DNA from: JAFDVL01 sp043775925
GTDB lineage: Bacteria > Acidobacteriota > Blastocatellia > RBC074
Assembly (NCBI GenBank): GCA_043775925.1
Contig: JAYVRW010000170.1
Coordinates: 1 to 64,000 of the forward strand
Length of the DNA: 64,000 bases
Direction of reading: 5' to 3'
This document shows, in pieces, positions 1 through 6,987 of this stretch; position 1 is the first letter of the stretch, and each line of letters starts with the position of its first letter. A model generated the notes under the pieces. It was not told the origin of the DNA and searched no databases. It saw only the letters and a list, made by a program, of their open reading frames with translations. The position numbers were made by a program, and so were the translations under genes.

Positions 1-238
1 GGTTCTCTTTTTCCGCGACAGCGTACAAAGTCAGTACGCCCGGTTCGATGCGAATCGAAGTCTCTATTTCTTCCTTTAGCATGGTTTTGTAATTTTCCAA
101 TTGCGCCGGATCAATTTCGAGTTCAGCGATTCGTACAAGTGGATCGTTTTTTTGCATAGCAAAGGTGCGTCCGAATACGCATAACAAGCCAAGCGCGATG
201 ACTGATGCGCCTATGCTCAAAATAAGTTTTGTCTTCAT
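1..238 (-). CDS. Exported antibiotic biosynthesis monooxygenase (ABM)-like protein, partial
   Basis: The gene starts at an ATG at 238 and runs off the left edge of the window, so only about 79 residues are visible. The N-terminus is a signal peptide (MKTKLILSIG followed by an alanine/leucine-rich core ending near FAMQ). The mature part reads LVRIAELEIDPAQLENYK, then EPGVLTLYAV. This is the usual start of an ABM/quinol monooxygenase ferredoxin-like fold (beta strand, helix, then the EPGxL strand). It lies 48 bp downstream of the aldo/keto reductase stop on the same strand and is probably the third gene of the tetR operon. The family includes small oxygenases and many proteins of unknown activity. 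Function beyond the fold cannot be assigned from a fragment. Confidence 0.7.
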   Translation of the reverse strand, partial: MKTKLILSIGASVIALGLLCVFGRTFAMQKNDPLVRIAELEIDPAQLENYKTMLKEEIETSIRIEPGVLTLYAVAEKEN

Positions 239-286
239 CTTTGTCGTTTTTTCTCAATAATGAGGATTATAAAATTCAACAGAATT

Positions 287-1270
287 TTATAATCCCGTCA
301 TTGCTTCAATTTGTGGTGGATAGCGATTGCCTTCTACAGTGATGTTTGCAGCAGCGCTTTCAATTTCACGAACATCAGCGGGCGTCAATTCGATGCTGGC
401 TGCGCTAATGTTTTCTTCCAAACGATGCAGCTTTGTCGTGCCAGGAATCGGAACAATCCATGGCTTTTGCGCCAGCACCCAGGCCAGTGCGATTTGCGCG
501 GATGTAGCGTTTTTCTGTGCCGCAATTTCGCCCAGCAATTCAACCATTGCCTGATTGGCTTTACGCGCTTCGGGTGTAAACCGTGGCAGGATGTTGCGAA
601 AATCTGTGCTGTCAAATTGTGTGGTTTCATCCATCTTACCAGTTAGAAATCCTTTGCCTAATGGACTGTAAGGAACAAAGCCAATGCCTAATTCTGCGAT
701 AGTTGGAATGATTTCCTGCTCGTGATTGCGAAACCACAATGAATATTCGCTTTGGAGCGCGGTGACGGGCTGAACGGCGTGTGCGCGGCGAATGGTTTGT
801 GTGCCTGCTTCTGACAAACCAAAATGTTTTACTTTGCCCGCTTGAATTAATTCTTTGACGGTTCCGGCTACGTCTTCGATGGGCACATTTGGGTCTACGC
901 GATGTTGGTAAAGCAGGTCAATTGTTTCAACCTGAAGTCGTTTGAGCGAGCCTTCAACAGCCTGTTTGATATGTTCGGGGCGAGAGTTGATGCCGCGTGG
1001 GTCGGTCGAAAAATCGAACCCAAATTTGGTGGCGATAACAACTTGATCACGGACAGGCGCGAGGGCTTCGCCGACGAGTTCTTCATTTGTGAATGGGCCA
1101 TAGACTTCAGCCGTGTCAAAGAACGTGACGCCGCGCTCAACAGCACCGCGAAGAAGCGAGATCATTTCCTGTTTGTCTTTTGCCGGGCCATAACTAAAGC
1201 TCATGCCCATACAGCCCAGTCCGATGGCTGAGACTGCTAAATTACTATTTCCAAGTTTGCGTTTTTGCAT
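287..1270 (-). CDS. Aldo/keto reductase, NADP-dependent
   Basis: A complete 327-residue protein of the single-domain (alpha/beta)8 aldo/keto reductase superfamily, close to the YakC/AKR13 type. The N-terminus has GLGCMGMSFSYG. The catalytic Asp and Tyr are in FFDTAEVYGP, the Lys in VIATKFGF and the His in LLYQHRVDP. A C-terminal cofactor-binding strand is seen in PWIVPIPGTTKLHRLEEN. It would reduce an aldehyde or ketone with NADPH in the cytoplasm; the substrate is not evident. The gene follows tetR by 33 bp on the same strand, so it is likely the regulated target of that repressor, for instance in response to a reactive carbonyl. A role in sugar oxidation was considered because fucose-related genes lie across the divergent gap, but the opposite strand and separate regulator argue against it. 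Confidence 0.9.
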   Translation of the reverse strand: MQKRKLGNSNLAVSAIGLGCMGMSFSYGPAKDKQEMISLLRGAVERGVTFFDTAEVYGPFTNEELVGEALAPVRDQVVIATKFGFDFSTDPRGINSRPEHIKQAVEGSLKRLQVETIDLLYQHRVDPNVPIEDVAGTVKELIQAGKVKHFGLSEAGTQTIRRAHAVQPVTALQSEYSLWFRNHEQEIIPTIAELGIGFVPYSPLGKGFLTGKMDETTQFDSTDFRNILPRFTPEARKANQAMVELLGEIAAQKNATSAQIALAWVLAQKPWIVPIPGTTKLHRLEENISAASIELTPADVREIESAAANITVEGNRYPPQIEAMTGL

Positions 1271-1303
1271 TGTTTTTCCTTTTTCTTATTTTGAGTTTTT
1301 TGC

Positions 1304-1855
1304 TCAAACAAATCGTTCGATCAGCAAGCGGATTCGTTTCCGTAGCACTGTCGGGGATGGATCATCGGCGTAAAGACCATCAATACAGAGCATAAAAACA
1401 TCCGCCGTCGCTTTATCTTCAAAAATTGGCATTAACAATTTGAGAACTTTTTTCTCATATTCCGCATCAAGCTGCGGAAAAAATTTATGACATTGCTCAA
1501 TAAATTCTACGCCGCTCGGCGCATTGAGAATGCGCGTCCACGGTTTGATAAGTAATTCTTCGTAGAGTTGTACCAGCGTTTCTTTTTTGCTCAATTGCAA
1601 ATCTACCACCGGACGCGCGCTGTCAATTTCTGCCATATACAGTGAACGCAGCGTTTCGACAAAAACTTCTTCTTTATTTTTGAATAGCAGGTAAAGCAAC
1701 GGACGGGAGAGCTTTGCTCGCTTCGCAATATCGTCCAGCGAAGTTTTGGCAAAACCATATTGCAGAAAGCATTCGAGCGCCGCATCCACAATCACTTTGC
1801 GCCGCGCCGCCTGTTTGTCGTCTGTTGTTTCAGTAACCTTTTTGAGCTTAGTCAT
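1304..1855 (-). CDS. TetR/AcrR family transcriptional regulator
   Basis: A 183-residue one-component repressor. The N-terminal helix-turn-helix is clear: VIVDAALECFLQYGFAKTSL, then DDIAKRAKLSRPLLYLLFKNKEEVF, covering residues about 20-65. The C-terminal ligand-binding half is divergent, as is normal. The start was set at the ATG at 1855. A longer frame reaches 1990, but it would translate the inverted repeat at 1869-1910 and add residues unlike the family. The gene heads the operon tetR - aldo/keto reductase - ABM protein. The perfect inverted repeat just upstream is the obvious operator, so the gene is probably autoregulated. The inducer is unknown. Confidence 0.9.
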   Translation of the reverse strand: MTKLKKVTETTDDKQAARRKVIVDAALECFLQYGFAKTSLDDIAKRAKLSRPLLYLLFKNKEEVFVETLRSLYMAEIDSARPVVDLQLSKKETLVQLYEELLIKPWTRILNAPSGVEFIEQCHKFFPQLDAEYEKKVLKLLMPIFEDKATADVFMLCIDGLYADDPSPTVLRKRIRLLIERFV

Positions 1856-1868
1856 AAATGTTTTGCTT

Positions 1869-1910
1869 TTTACAATTTGACAAAATATATGCAATTTGTC
1901 AAATTGTAAA
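1869..1910. promoter_or_regulatory. Perfect 16-bp inverted repeat, probable TetR operator
   Basis: The arms TTTACAATTTGACAAA (1869-1884) and TTTGTCAAATTGTAAA (1895-1910) are perfectly complementary and separated by 10 bp. The element ends 13 bp before the tetR start codon. On the minus strand it contains a TTGACA hexamer that could be a -35 element. A long A+T-rich palindrome next to a tetR gene is typical of its own operator, with repression by occlusion of the promoter. The spacer-containing layout could also be read as two half-site pairs bound by two dimers. Confidence 0.75.
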
Positions 1911-2166
1911 GACAAGTCAAACGATAATGTTTGGTGATCCATCTCTCCCATCAGGACTATTCTATGAAACGGAACTCGCCCAAATTTCATAGGACTTCTG
2001 GCTTATATTTTCGCAGGTTCATCTCAGCCACGAAATTCTTGCTGTCTCACTGTCGAGTGGAATTGTCGCTAAAAAAGCGGTGTTTCTTTCATTAAAAAAT
2101 AAAGACCTCAATCATTTGTAGTGGCGATCTTGTGCCAGCGCAACTGATAAGACAAAATAATCTCTC
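1911..2166. other. Intergenic region, divergent promoters expected
   Basis: This is the gap between the tetR operon (minus) and the PQQ dehydrogenase operon (plus), apart from the palindrome described separately. No convincing gene, RNA or strong consensus promoter was seen. Promoters for both directions must lie here or in the palindrome. Confidence 0.5.
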
Positions 2167-2271
2167 ATGAAATCCAATCAAAAATTTACGATGATTCGTC
2201 GTTCGGCGCTGACATTATTGGGTCAAAATATCGCTACCGCACAACAATCGAAAGTAATTAATCCAGTATGA
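2167..2271 (+). CDS. Small ORF with twin-arginine-like leader, 34 residues
   Basis: A short frame begins with ATG at 2167 and ends with TGA at 2269-2271, overlapping the ATG of the next gene (ATGA). The peptide starts MKSNQKFTMIRRSALTLLGQ and ends with ATAQQSKVINPV. The RRSALTLL segment followed by an alanine-containing site resembles the front of a Tat signal peptide. It could be a decayed remnant of an exported protein gene, or a leader whose translation is coupled to the dehydrogenase. Nothing proves that it is translated. Confidence 0.35.
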   Translation: MKSNQKFTMIRRSALTLLGQNIATAQQSKVINPV

Positions 2272-4544
2272 AGCGAATTTGTTTTTCTATTTTTTGGCTG
2301 GCTGTTTGTACAAGCTTTGCGCTGACGCAGCACCCCGACAACAACGTCAATGAAGGGGCACGCCTGTTCGCCCAAAATTGTTCCGCCTGTCACGGCGACA
2401 ATGCCAAAGGCGGGCGTGGGTCTGATTTGACCAGCGGCCAATGGAAGCACGGCGGCTCTGATGAAGACATCATTCGCAATATGATGAAAGGGATTCCAGG
2501 CACGCAAATGCCTGCGATTTCTTTGTCCGAAGCCGATGCCCGCAAAGTCGTCGCGTTCCTGCGCTCGCTTTCCGGCAAAGCCAGATTAGAAGACATCACA
2601 GGAAATATTGAAGCCGGACGAAAGTTGTTTTTCGGTTCAGCTAAATGCAGCACGTGTCACATGTTCGGTGGACGCGGAGATATTCTCGGCGCTGATGTAA
2701 CGGATGTTCGCTCACGCCAGCGCAGTTTAGAAACGATGAAACGAATGCAATCGCCGATTAAGTTTGTCGAAGCAACCCTTGCGTCCGGCATTTCTGTGCG
2801 CGGCGTCAAAAAAAGTGAAGATACCTTCGCGCTGCATCTGATGGACGAACAGCGCAAATGGCACTTCCTGAATAAACGTGAAATTAAACTCAAATCTTCT
2901 GAACAAGCACATCCGACATTAAACGCAAAAGAGCGCGATGATGTGCTCGCGTTTCTCTTCAAAACCGAACAAGTTTATGCGCCTGATGTGAGTTGGAAAC
3001 CCGCAGTGGATTTCAACGTGACGTTTGCGCGACTGAACAATGCCAGCGCCGAACCGCAGAACTGGCTGAGTTATTGGGGAGATTTGCGTGGCACACATTA
3101 TTCGGGCTTGAGGCAAATTACTCCGCAAAATGTAGCCAACCTCAAGAGCCAGTGGACGGCACAACTCGGCGGGACAACTGTCGAGACTACGCCGATTGTG
3201 GTGAATGGGATGATGTTTGTGACAGGGCCGCTTAATAATGTAACGGCGCTGGATGCACACACGGGACAACAAATCTGGAAATATTCTCGAAAACTGCCGC
3301 AAGTTGCCAGCCACTGCACGGTGATGACGAACCGCGGTTTGGCGGTGCTGGGCGACCGATTATATTTGGCTACGCTGGATATGCATTTGGTCGCACTTGA
3401 TGCCAAAAGTGGTAACGTGATTTGGGATGTTGAGACTGACGATTACCGCAAAGGGCTTTCCAATACGCACGCGCCGCTGGCGATTGATGGCAAGATTATT
3501 CTTGGCGTCACGGCGGGCGAATGTGCGCTGACTGGATACGTGGATGCCTTCGATGCAGCGACGGGAAAGAAATTGTGGCGCACGTTTACTACGCCGCAAA
3601 AAGGCGATCCGAATCGCAAAACCTGGGAGCCGGAAACCGCAGCAGATTTTGGCGGCGCGCCGACGTGGATGACGGGCACATACGATTCCGACACCAAAAC
3701 GATTTTCTGGACGACAGGAAATCCGGGGCCGGATTACGACGGCTCAGTGCGCGGTGGAGACAATTTGTATTCGTGTTCCGTCGTTGCGCTTGATTCTGAA
3801 ACTGGGAAAATGAAATGGTGGTTTCAATTCACGCCGCACGACACGCACGATTGGGACGGCAATCAAACTCCGATGCTGATTGACGGTGTCGTGAAAGGCA
3901 AAAAGCGGAAGCTGTTAGTGACTGCACAACGCAATGCTTTTTATTACGTGTTGGATCGTGAGACGGGCGAATTTCTAAACGGACAAGCCTTTGCCAAGCA
4001 AACGTGGGCGAATGGACTTGATGCCAAAGGTCGCCCGATTGTGCTGCCGAATACCACGCCTACGCCGCTAGGCAATTATGTCTGCCCAGACGCAGCAGGC
4101 GCAGCGAATTGGGGTTCGCCTTCGTATGATCCAGTGACGAATTTCTTTTTGGTATCCGTGCGCGAAGCCTGCGCGACGTATATGAGCGTGACCAAAAGTC
4201 CCGTTCCCGGACAAGGCTTCACAGGCGGAGGGCAAGAGATAGATGCGAACGGAACACCCGGTTTAGTGCGTGCGCTGGATGCGCTGACGGGCGCGGTCAA
4301 ATGGGATTTCCCGCTGCAAACCGGAGCGTCTTCAACCGGTGTATTAGGCACAGCAGGCGGCGTAGTCTTTGCCTCTTCCAACGACGGTAACCTGATCGCG
4401 CTGGATCATCGGACAGGCAAATATTTGTGGCATTACTACACCGGCGCACGCATTGTGGCTTCGCCGATAGCGTATGCGGTGAACGGCAAACAATACGTTG
4501 CTATCGCCTCGCAATCCGCGATCTTTGTTTTTGCTTTACCCTAA
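2268..4544 (+). CDS. PQQ-dependent quinohaemoprotein dehydrogenase with two N-terminal cytochrome c domains
   Basis: A 758-residue periplasmic oxidoreductase. A signal peptide (about residues 1-20) is followed by a first c-type haem site CSACH (38-42, likely axial Met in TQMPA near 81) and a second, CSTCH (127-131). From about residue 265 an eight-bladed PQQ beta-propeller follows, opening NWLSYWGDLRGTHYSGL. It shows repeated tryptophan-docking segments such as ALDAHTGQQIWKY and ALDAKSGNVIWDV, and the conserved FTPHDTHDWDGNQTP segment with candidate catalytic Asp residues. Characterised quinohaemoprotein alcohol dehydrogenases carry one C-terminal haem domain, so the N-terminal two-haem arrangement is less usual. 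Electrons would pass from PQQ through the haems to the respiratory chain. The substrate is not shown. The following lactonase-like gene starts 4 bp after the stop, suggesting a sugar or alcohol oxidised to a lactone. Confidence 0.9.
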   Translation: MKRICFSIFWLAVCTSFALTQHPDNNVNEGARLFAQNCSACHGDNAKGGRGSDLTSGQWKHGGSDEDIIRNMMKGIPGTQMPAISLSEADARKVVAFLRSLSGKARLEDITGNIEAGRKLFFGSAKCSTCHMFGGRGDILGADVTDVRSRQRSLETMKRMQSPIKFVEATLASGISVRGVKKSEDTFALHLMDEQRKWHFLNKREIKLKSSEQAHPTLNAKERDDVLAFLFKTEQVYAPDVSWKPAVDFNVTFARLNNASAEPQNWLSYWGDLRGTHYSGLRQITPQNVANLKSQWTAQLGGTTVETTPIVVNGMMFVTGPLNNVTALDAHTGQQIWKYSRKLPQVASHCTVMTNRGLAVLGDRLYLATLDMHLVALDAKSGNVIWDVETDDYRKGLSNTHAPLAIDGKIILGVTAGECALTGYVDAFDAATGKKLWRTFTTPQKGDPNRKTWEPETAADFGGAPTWMTGTYDSDTKTIFWTTGNPGPDYDGSVRGGDNLYSCSVVALDSETGKMKWWFQFTPHDTHDWDGNQTPMLIDGVVKGKKRKLLVTAQRNAFYYVLDRETGEFLNGQAFAKQTWANGLDAKGRPIVLPNTTPTPLGNYVCPDAAGAANWGSPSYDPVTNFFLVSVREACATYMSVTKSPVPGQGFTGGGQEIDANGTPGLVRALDALTGAVKWDFPLQTGASSTGVLGTAGGVVFASSNDGNLIALDHRTGKYLWHYYTGARIVASPIAYAVNGKQYVAIASQSAIFVFALP

Positions 4545-4548
4545 AATT

Positions 4549-5502
4549 ATGACCAACTCACGTTCGCTCACACGTCGTGCGTTTTTGCATCAGTCCACAA
4601 TATTGACAGGTGCAGCGCTCGTTTCAGATAAGTCTGCCAAACCAATTCCTGCGATTGATACGCATACTCATTTTTATGACCCCACACGCCCAAACGGAGT
4701 GCCGTGGCCGAAGCCTGAAGAAAAGCTGTTGTATCAAGCACATTACCCCGCGCAGTTTCGTGCGTTGACAGCGCCGCTGAACGTGGTCGGCACGGTCGTT
4801 GTCGAAGCCAGTCCGTGGGTCGAAGACAATCAATGGATTCTTGATTTAGCGAAAGAAAATTCTGACATTGTCGGCTTCATTGGAAACCTAAAATTAGGCG
4901 TGCCGGAATTCGCCGCACAGCTTAAACGCTTCAGCGCGAATCCATTATTTCGTGGTTTGCGCGTGGGCGAAAAACTTATCGCAGAAGGTTTGGGACAAGC
5001 CGCTTTCGAGCGTGATTTGCAACGATTGGGCGAACAAAAAATTACACTTGATGTCATCGGCGGTGCGACCTTATTGCCGCACATCACATACATCACAAAG
5101 CTTGCGCCAAAGCTTCGCATCGTGATTGATCATTTGCCGTTTGCGGTTTGGGATAAAGATTCCAGTGCAATGAAAGCGGCGTTACCAGGAGTCGCTCGCT
5201 TGCCCCAAGTGTACGCGAAAGTTTCCAATGTAGGCCGCCGTGTTGATGGACGCGTCATCGAAGACATCGCCGCTTATCGCCCGCATCTGGATGCGTTGTG
5301 GGAACTGTTCGGCGCTGATCGTGTGGTCTTTGGCAGCAATTGGCCGGTCAGCAATCTCGTCGCGCCTTACGAAAATTTACATAAAATCGTAGTCGAATAT
5401 TTTGGCGAAAAAGGTCAGGCCAATGCCGAGAAATTTTTCTGGCGCAATTCGCGGCGAGCTTATAGTTGGGTGCCACGTGGTAAGGCTAAGGAATTAAAAT
5501 AA
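4549..5502 (+). CDS. Tat-exported amidohydrolase (Amidohydrolase_2 family), lactonase-like
   Basis: A 317-residue TIM-barrel metal hydrolase. The start ATG at 4549 gives a twin-arginine signal (SLTRRAFLHQS) followed by a hydrophobic stretch and an Ala-rich end, so the folded enzyme is probably exported. The metal-binding HxH is in AIDTHTHFYDP. VVVEASPWVEDNQWILDLA, IVIDHLPF and VVFGSNWPVSN match the family related to L-fuconolactonase, rhamnonolactonase and 4-sulfomuconolactone hydrolase. The usual GSDWP aspartate is Asn here (GSNWP), which is seen in some members and may reflect altered metal use. It starts 4 bp after the PQQ dehydrogenase stop and is almost certainly co-expressed. A periplasmic lactone hydrolysis following sugar oxidation is the simplest joint role, but this is inference. 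Confidence 0.8.
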   Translation: MTNSRSLTRRAFLHQSTILTGAALVSDKSAKPIPAIDTHTHFYDPTRPNGVPWPKPEEKLLYQAHYPAQFRALTAPLNVVGTVVVEASPWVEDNQWILDLAKENSDIVGFIGNLKLGVPEFAAQLKRFSANPLFRGLRVGEKLIAEGLGQAAFERDLQRLGEQKITLDVIGGATLLPHITYITKLAPKLRIVIDHLPFAVWDKDSSAMKAALPGVARLPQVYAKVSNVGRRVDGRVIEDIAAYRPHLDALWELFGADRVVFGSNWPVSNLVAPYENLHKIVVEYFGEKGQANAEKFFWRNSRRAYSWVPRGKAKELK

Positions 5503-5507
5503 CGAAA

Positions 5508-5601
5508 CGCAAAGGGACAAAGAGGCAAAGAGTCAAGGGAAAACAAAGTGTGTCAGAACCATGATTCATTCCTTGATCCTTTGCCTCTTTGTCCCTTTGC
5601 G
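5508..5601. repeat. Long imperfect inverted repeat between amidohydrolase and kelch genes
   Basis: The arms 5508-5538 and 5571-5601 match at 29 of 31 positions when one is reverse-complemented; the core is CGCAAAGGGACAAAGAGGCA. The spacer is 32 bp. It fills most of the gap between two co-directional genes and lacks a T-tract after the right arm, so it looks like a dispersed intergenic hairpin element rather than a simple terminator. Confidence 0.8.
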
Positions 5602-5615
5602 GTAAAACAAATTCT

Positions 5616-6881
5616 ATGAAACGCATCTTACGAATAATTTTTCTGCTTTGTATGTGTTCGCTGATTTCTGCGCAACCCGCTACGCCTAAACCGCCTGTTG
5701 CCCCGCCTGCCGGATCGTTGCCCGCCGTGCGTGATACGTGCGCGAATTTCTGGACGCTCACGCCGGCTGAAAATAATTTACGGAAATTGTTAGTGCTGCC
5801 TGCGCAGGCGGCTACGGTGTGGATTGAACCAAATATCAATGGCGCTTCGCCTGATAAATGGAGCGAAATTCGGGCGGATGAAATTGGTTTTGTATGGCTC
5901 TCGCAAGGCGCAAAAACATTTCGCTTTGATCCGCGCAAACCGCAGCAGGGAGTGCAAACAATGACATTTGCTCCCACGACGGTTGCGACGCAGCAGCAAT
6001 GGGAAATCGTAGCGCGAATGCCTGCCAGCAATCACGATCTGACCGCCGCCGTGTTAAGCAATAAATTTTATGTCGCAGGCGGATTGACGGCGGAATGGGG
6101 CTTCCCGACGCGTTCGCATCCGTTTGATGAATTGTGGGAACTTGATACAAAAAATTGGCAATGGCGTGTTGCAGGAAAATTCGGACGCGGAAGAATTTAT
6201 TGCGCGACCGCTGCCTTCGACAACAAAATCTGGATCATCGGCGGTGATGTGATTGAAACCGATGGCACACGTCATGCTGTGACTACGGTGCAACTTTTTG
6301 ATCCACGTAATTCGACTGTCAGCGCAGGTATTCCAAATACAATTGCGCGTCCGATGCCGATAGCTTTAGCGGCAGGTGGACGGCTTTATGTAATGGGCAA
6401 TGAACGAGATAAATACGATCAACCCGGACGAATGGAAAGTATCGGCGCAGGCGAAAAAGTTTGGCGAGGTGAACCCGATGCACCAACCGGAATGGGGCCG
6501 CTGGCGGGTGCTACGCTTGATGGCAAACTTTATGTTGCGGTGCGTGATCGTGGGTTAGTGATTTTTGATACGACAATTAAACGCTGGGAATTGGACGATT
6601 CATTCAAGCCGCGTTCGTGTCAGATGACAGCTTATCGCGGCGAAATCTGGATGATGGGCGGGCGAGATACGGCAGGCGAAGATCAAACGCTGATTTATTC
6701 ACCACTCACAAAAAAATGGCGTCAGGGGCCGCTGTTGCCGCGTCCGCTCAGTTGGGGCGCAGCCGAAGTTGTTAATGGAAAATTGATCATCACAGGCGGC
6801 GCGGCGAGCTATGGAAAAGATTATTTATATAACGATCTCACCTTTGTTTTGCGTGAGTTTAAGATTGGTACAGTACGGTGA
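5616..6881 (+). CDS. Exported kelch-repeat beta-propeller protein
   Basis: A 421-residue protein read from the ATG at 5616, which gives a clean signal peptide (KRILRIIFLLCMCSLISAQ) and a proline-rich start of the mature chain. Residues from about 130 onward hold successive kelch blades with Gly-Gly doublets and paired aromatic positions: KFYVAGGLTAEWGF, KIWIIGGDVIE, RLYVMGNERD, KLYVAVRDRG, EIWMMGGRDTAG and KLIITGGAASYGKDY. Kelch propellers act as binding or structural modules, and some are carbohydrate oxidases or sialic acid mutarotases. No catalytic signature was recognised here. It lies between the lactonase-like gene and the alpha-L-fucosidase, so a role in sugar binding or epimerisation is possible. 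The last codons and the stop lie inside an inverted repeat (6867-6954). Confidence 0.8.
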   Translation: MKRILRIIFLLCMCSLISAQPATPKPPVAPPAGSLPAVRDTCANFWTLTPAENNLRKLLVLPAQAATVWIEPNINGASPDKWSEIRADEIGFVWLSQGAKTFRFDPRKPQQGVQTMTFAPTTVATQQQWEIVARMPASNHDLTAAVLSNKFYVAGGLTAEWGFPTRSHPFDELWELDTKNWQWRVAGKFGRGRIYCATAAFDNKIWIIGGDVIETDGTRHAVTTVQLFDPRNSTVSAGIPNTIARPMPIALAAGGRLYVMGNERDKYDQPGRMESIGAGEKVWRGEPDAPTGMGPLAGATLDGKLYVAVRDRGLVIFDTTIKRWELDDSFKPRSCQMTAYRGEIWMMGGRDTAGEDQTLIYSPLTKKWRQGPLLPRPLSWGAAEVVNGKLIITGGAASYGKDYLYNDLTFVLREFKIGTVR

Positions 6882-6954
6882 GCGATAGCGAGCTGATGCT
6901 CTGATTGTATGTAACTCCAAGTTACCAGATCGCTACCGCTCACTGTACTGTACC
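6867..6954. repeat. Inverted repeat overlapping the kelch stop codon
   Basis: The arms 6867-6891 and 6930-6954 are complementary at 23 of 25 positions (GGTACAGTACGGTGAGCG against its partner). Between them sits a smaller perfect hairpin, GTAACT CCA AGTTAC, at 6911-6925. The left arm encodes the last residues and stop codon of the kelch protein, which implies that the element inserted at, or replaced, the end of the gene. No T-tract follows, so it is probably a mobile-type palindromic element that may also affect mRNA stability. Confidence 0.8.
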
Positions 6955-6987
6955 GCACAAAAACAGGTCGAATTTCAGGAGGACAAG

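Noticed and set aside
287..1270. Aldo/keto reductase as part of the fucose module
   Set aside because: Opposite strand, own TetR regulator and operator; similarity is to general YakC-type reductases.
1856..1990. N-terminal extension of TetR to 1990
   Set aside because: It would translate the palindromic operator and adds 45 residues absent from the family.
5508..5601. CRISPR or transposon end
   Set aside because: Only one inverted pair, no spacers, no transposase or target duplication visible. No CRISPR array or IS element was found anywhere in the window.
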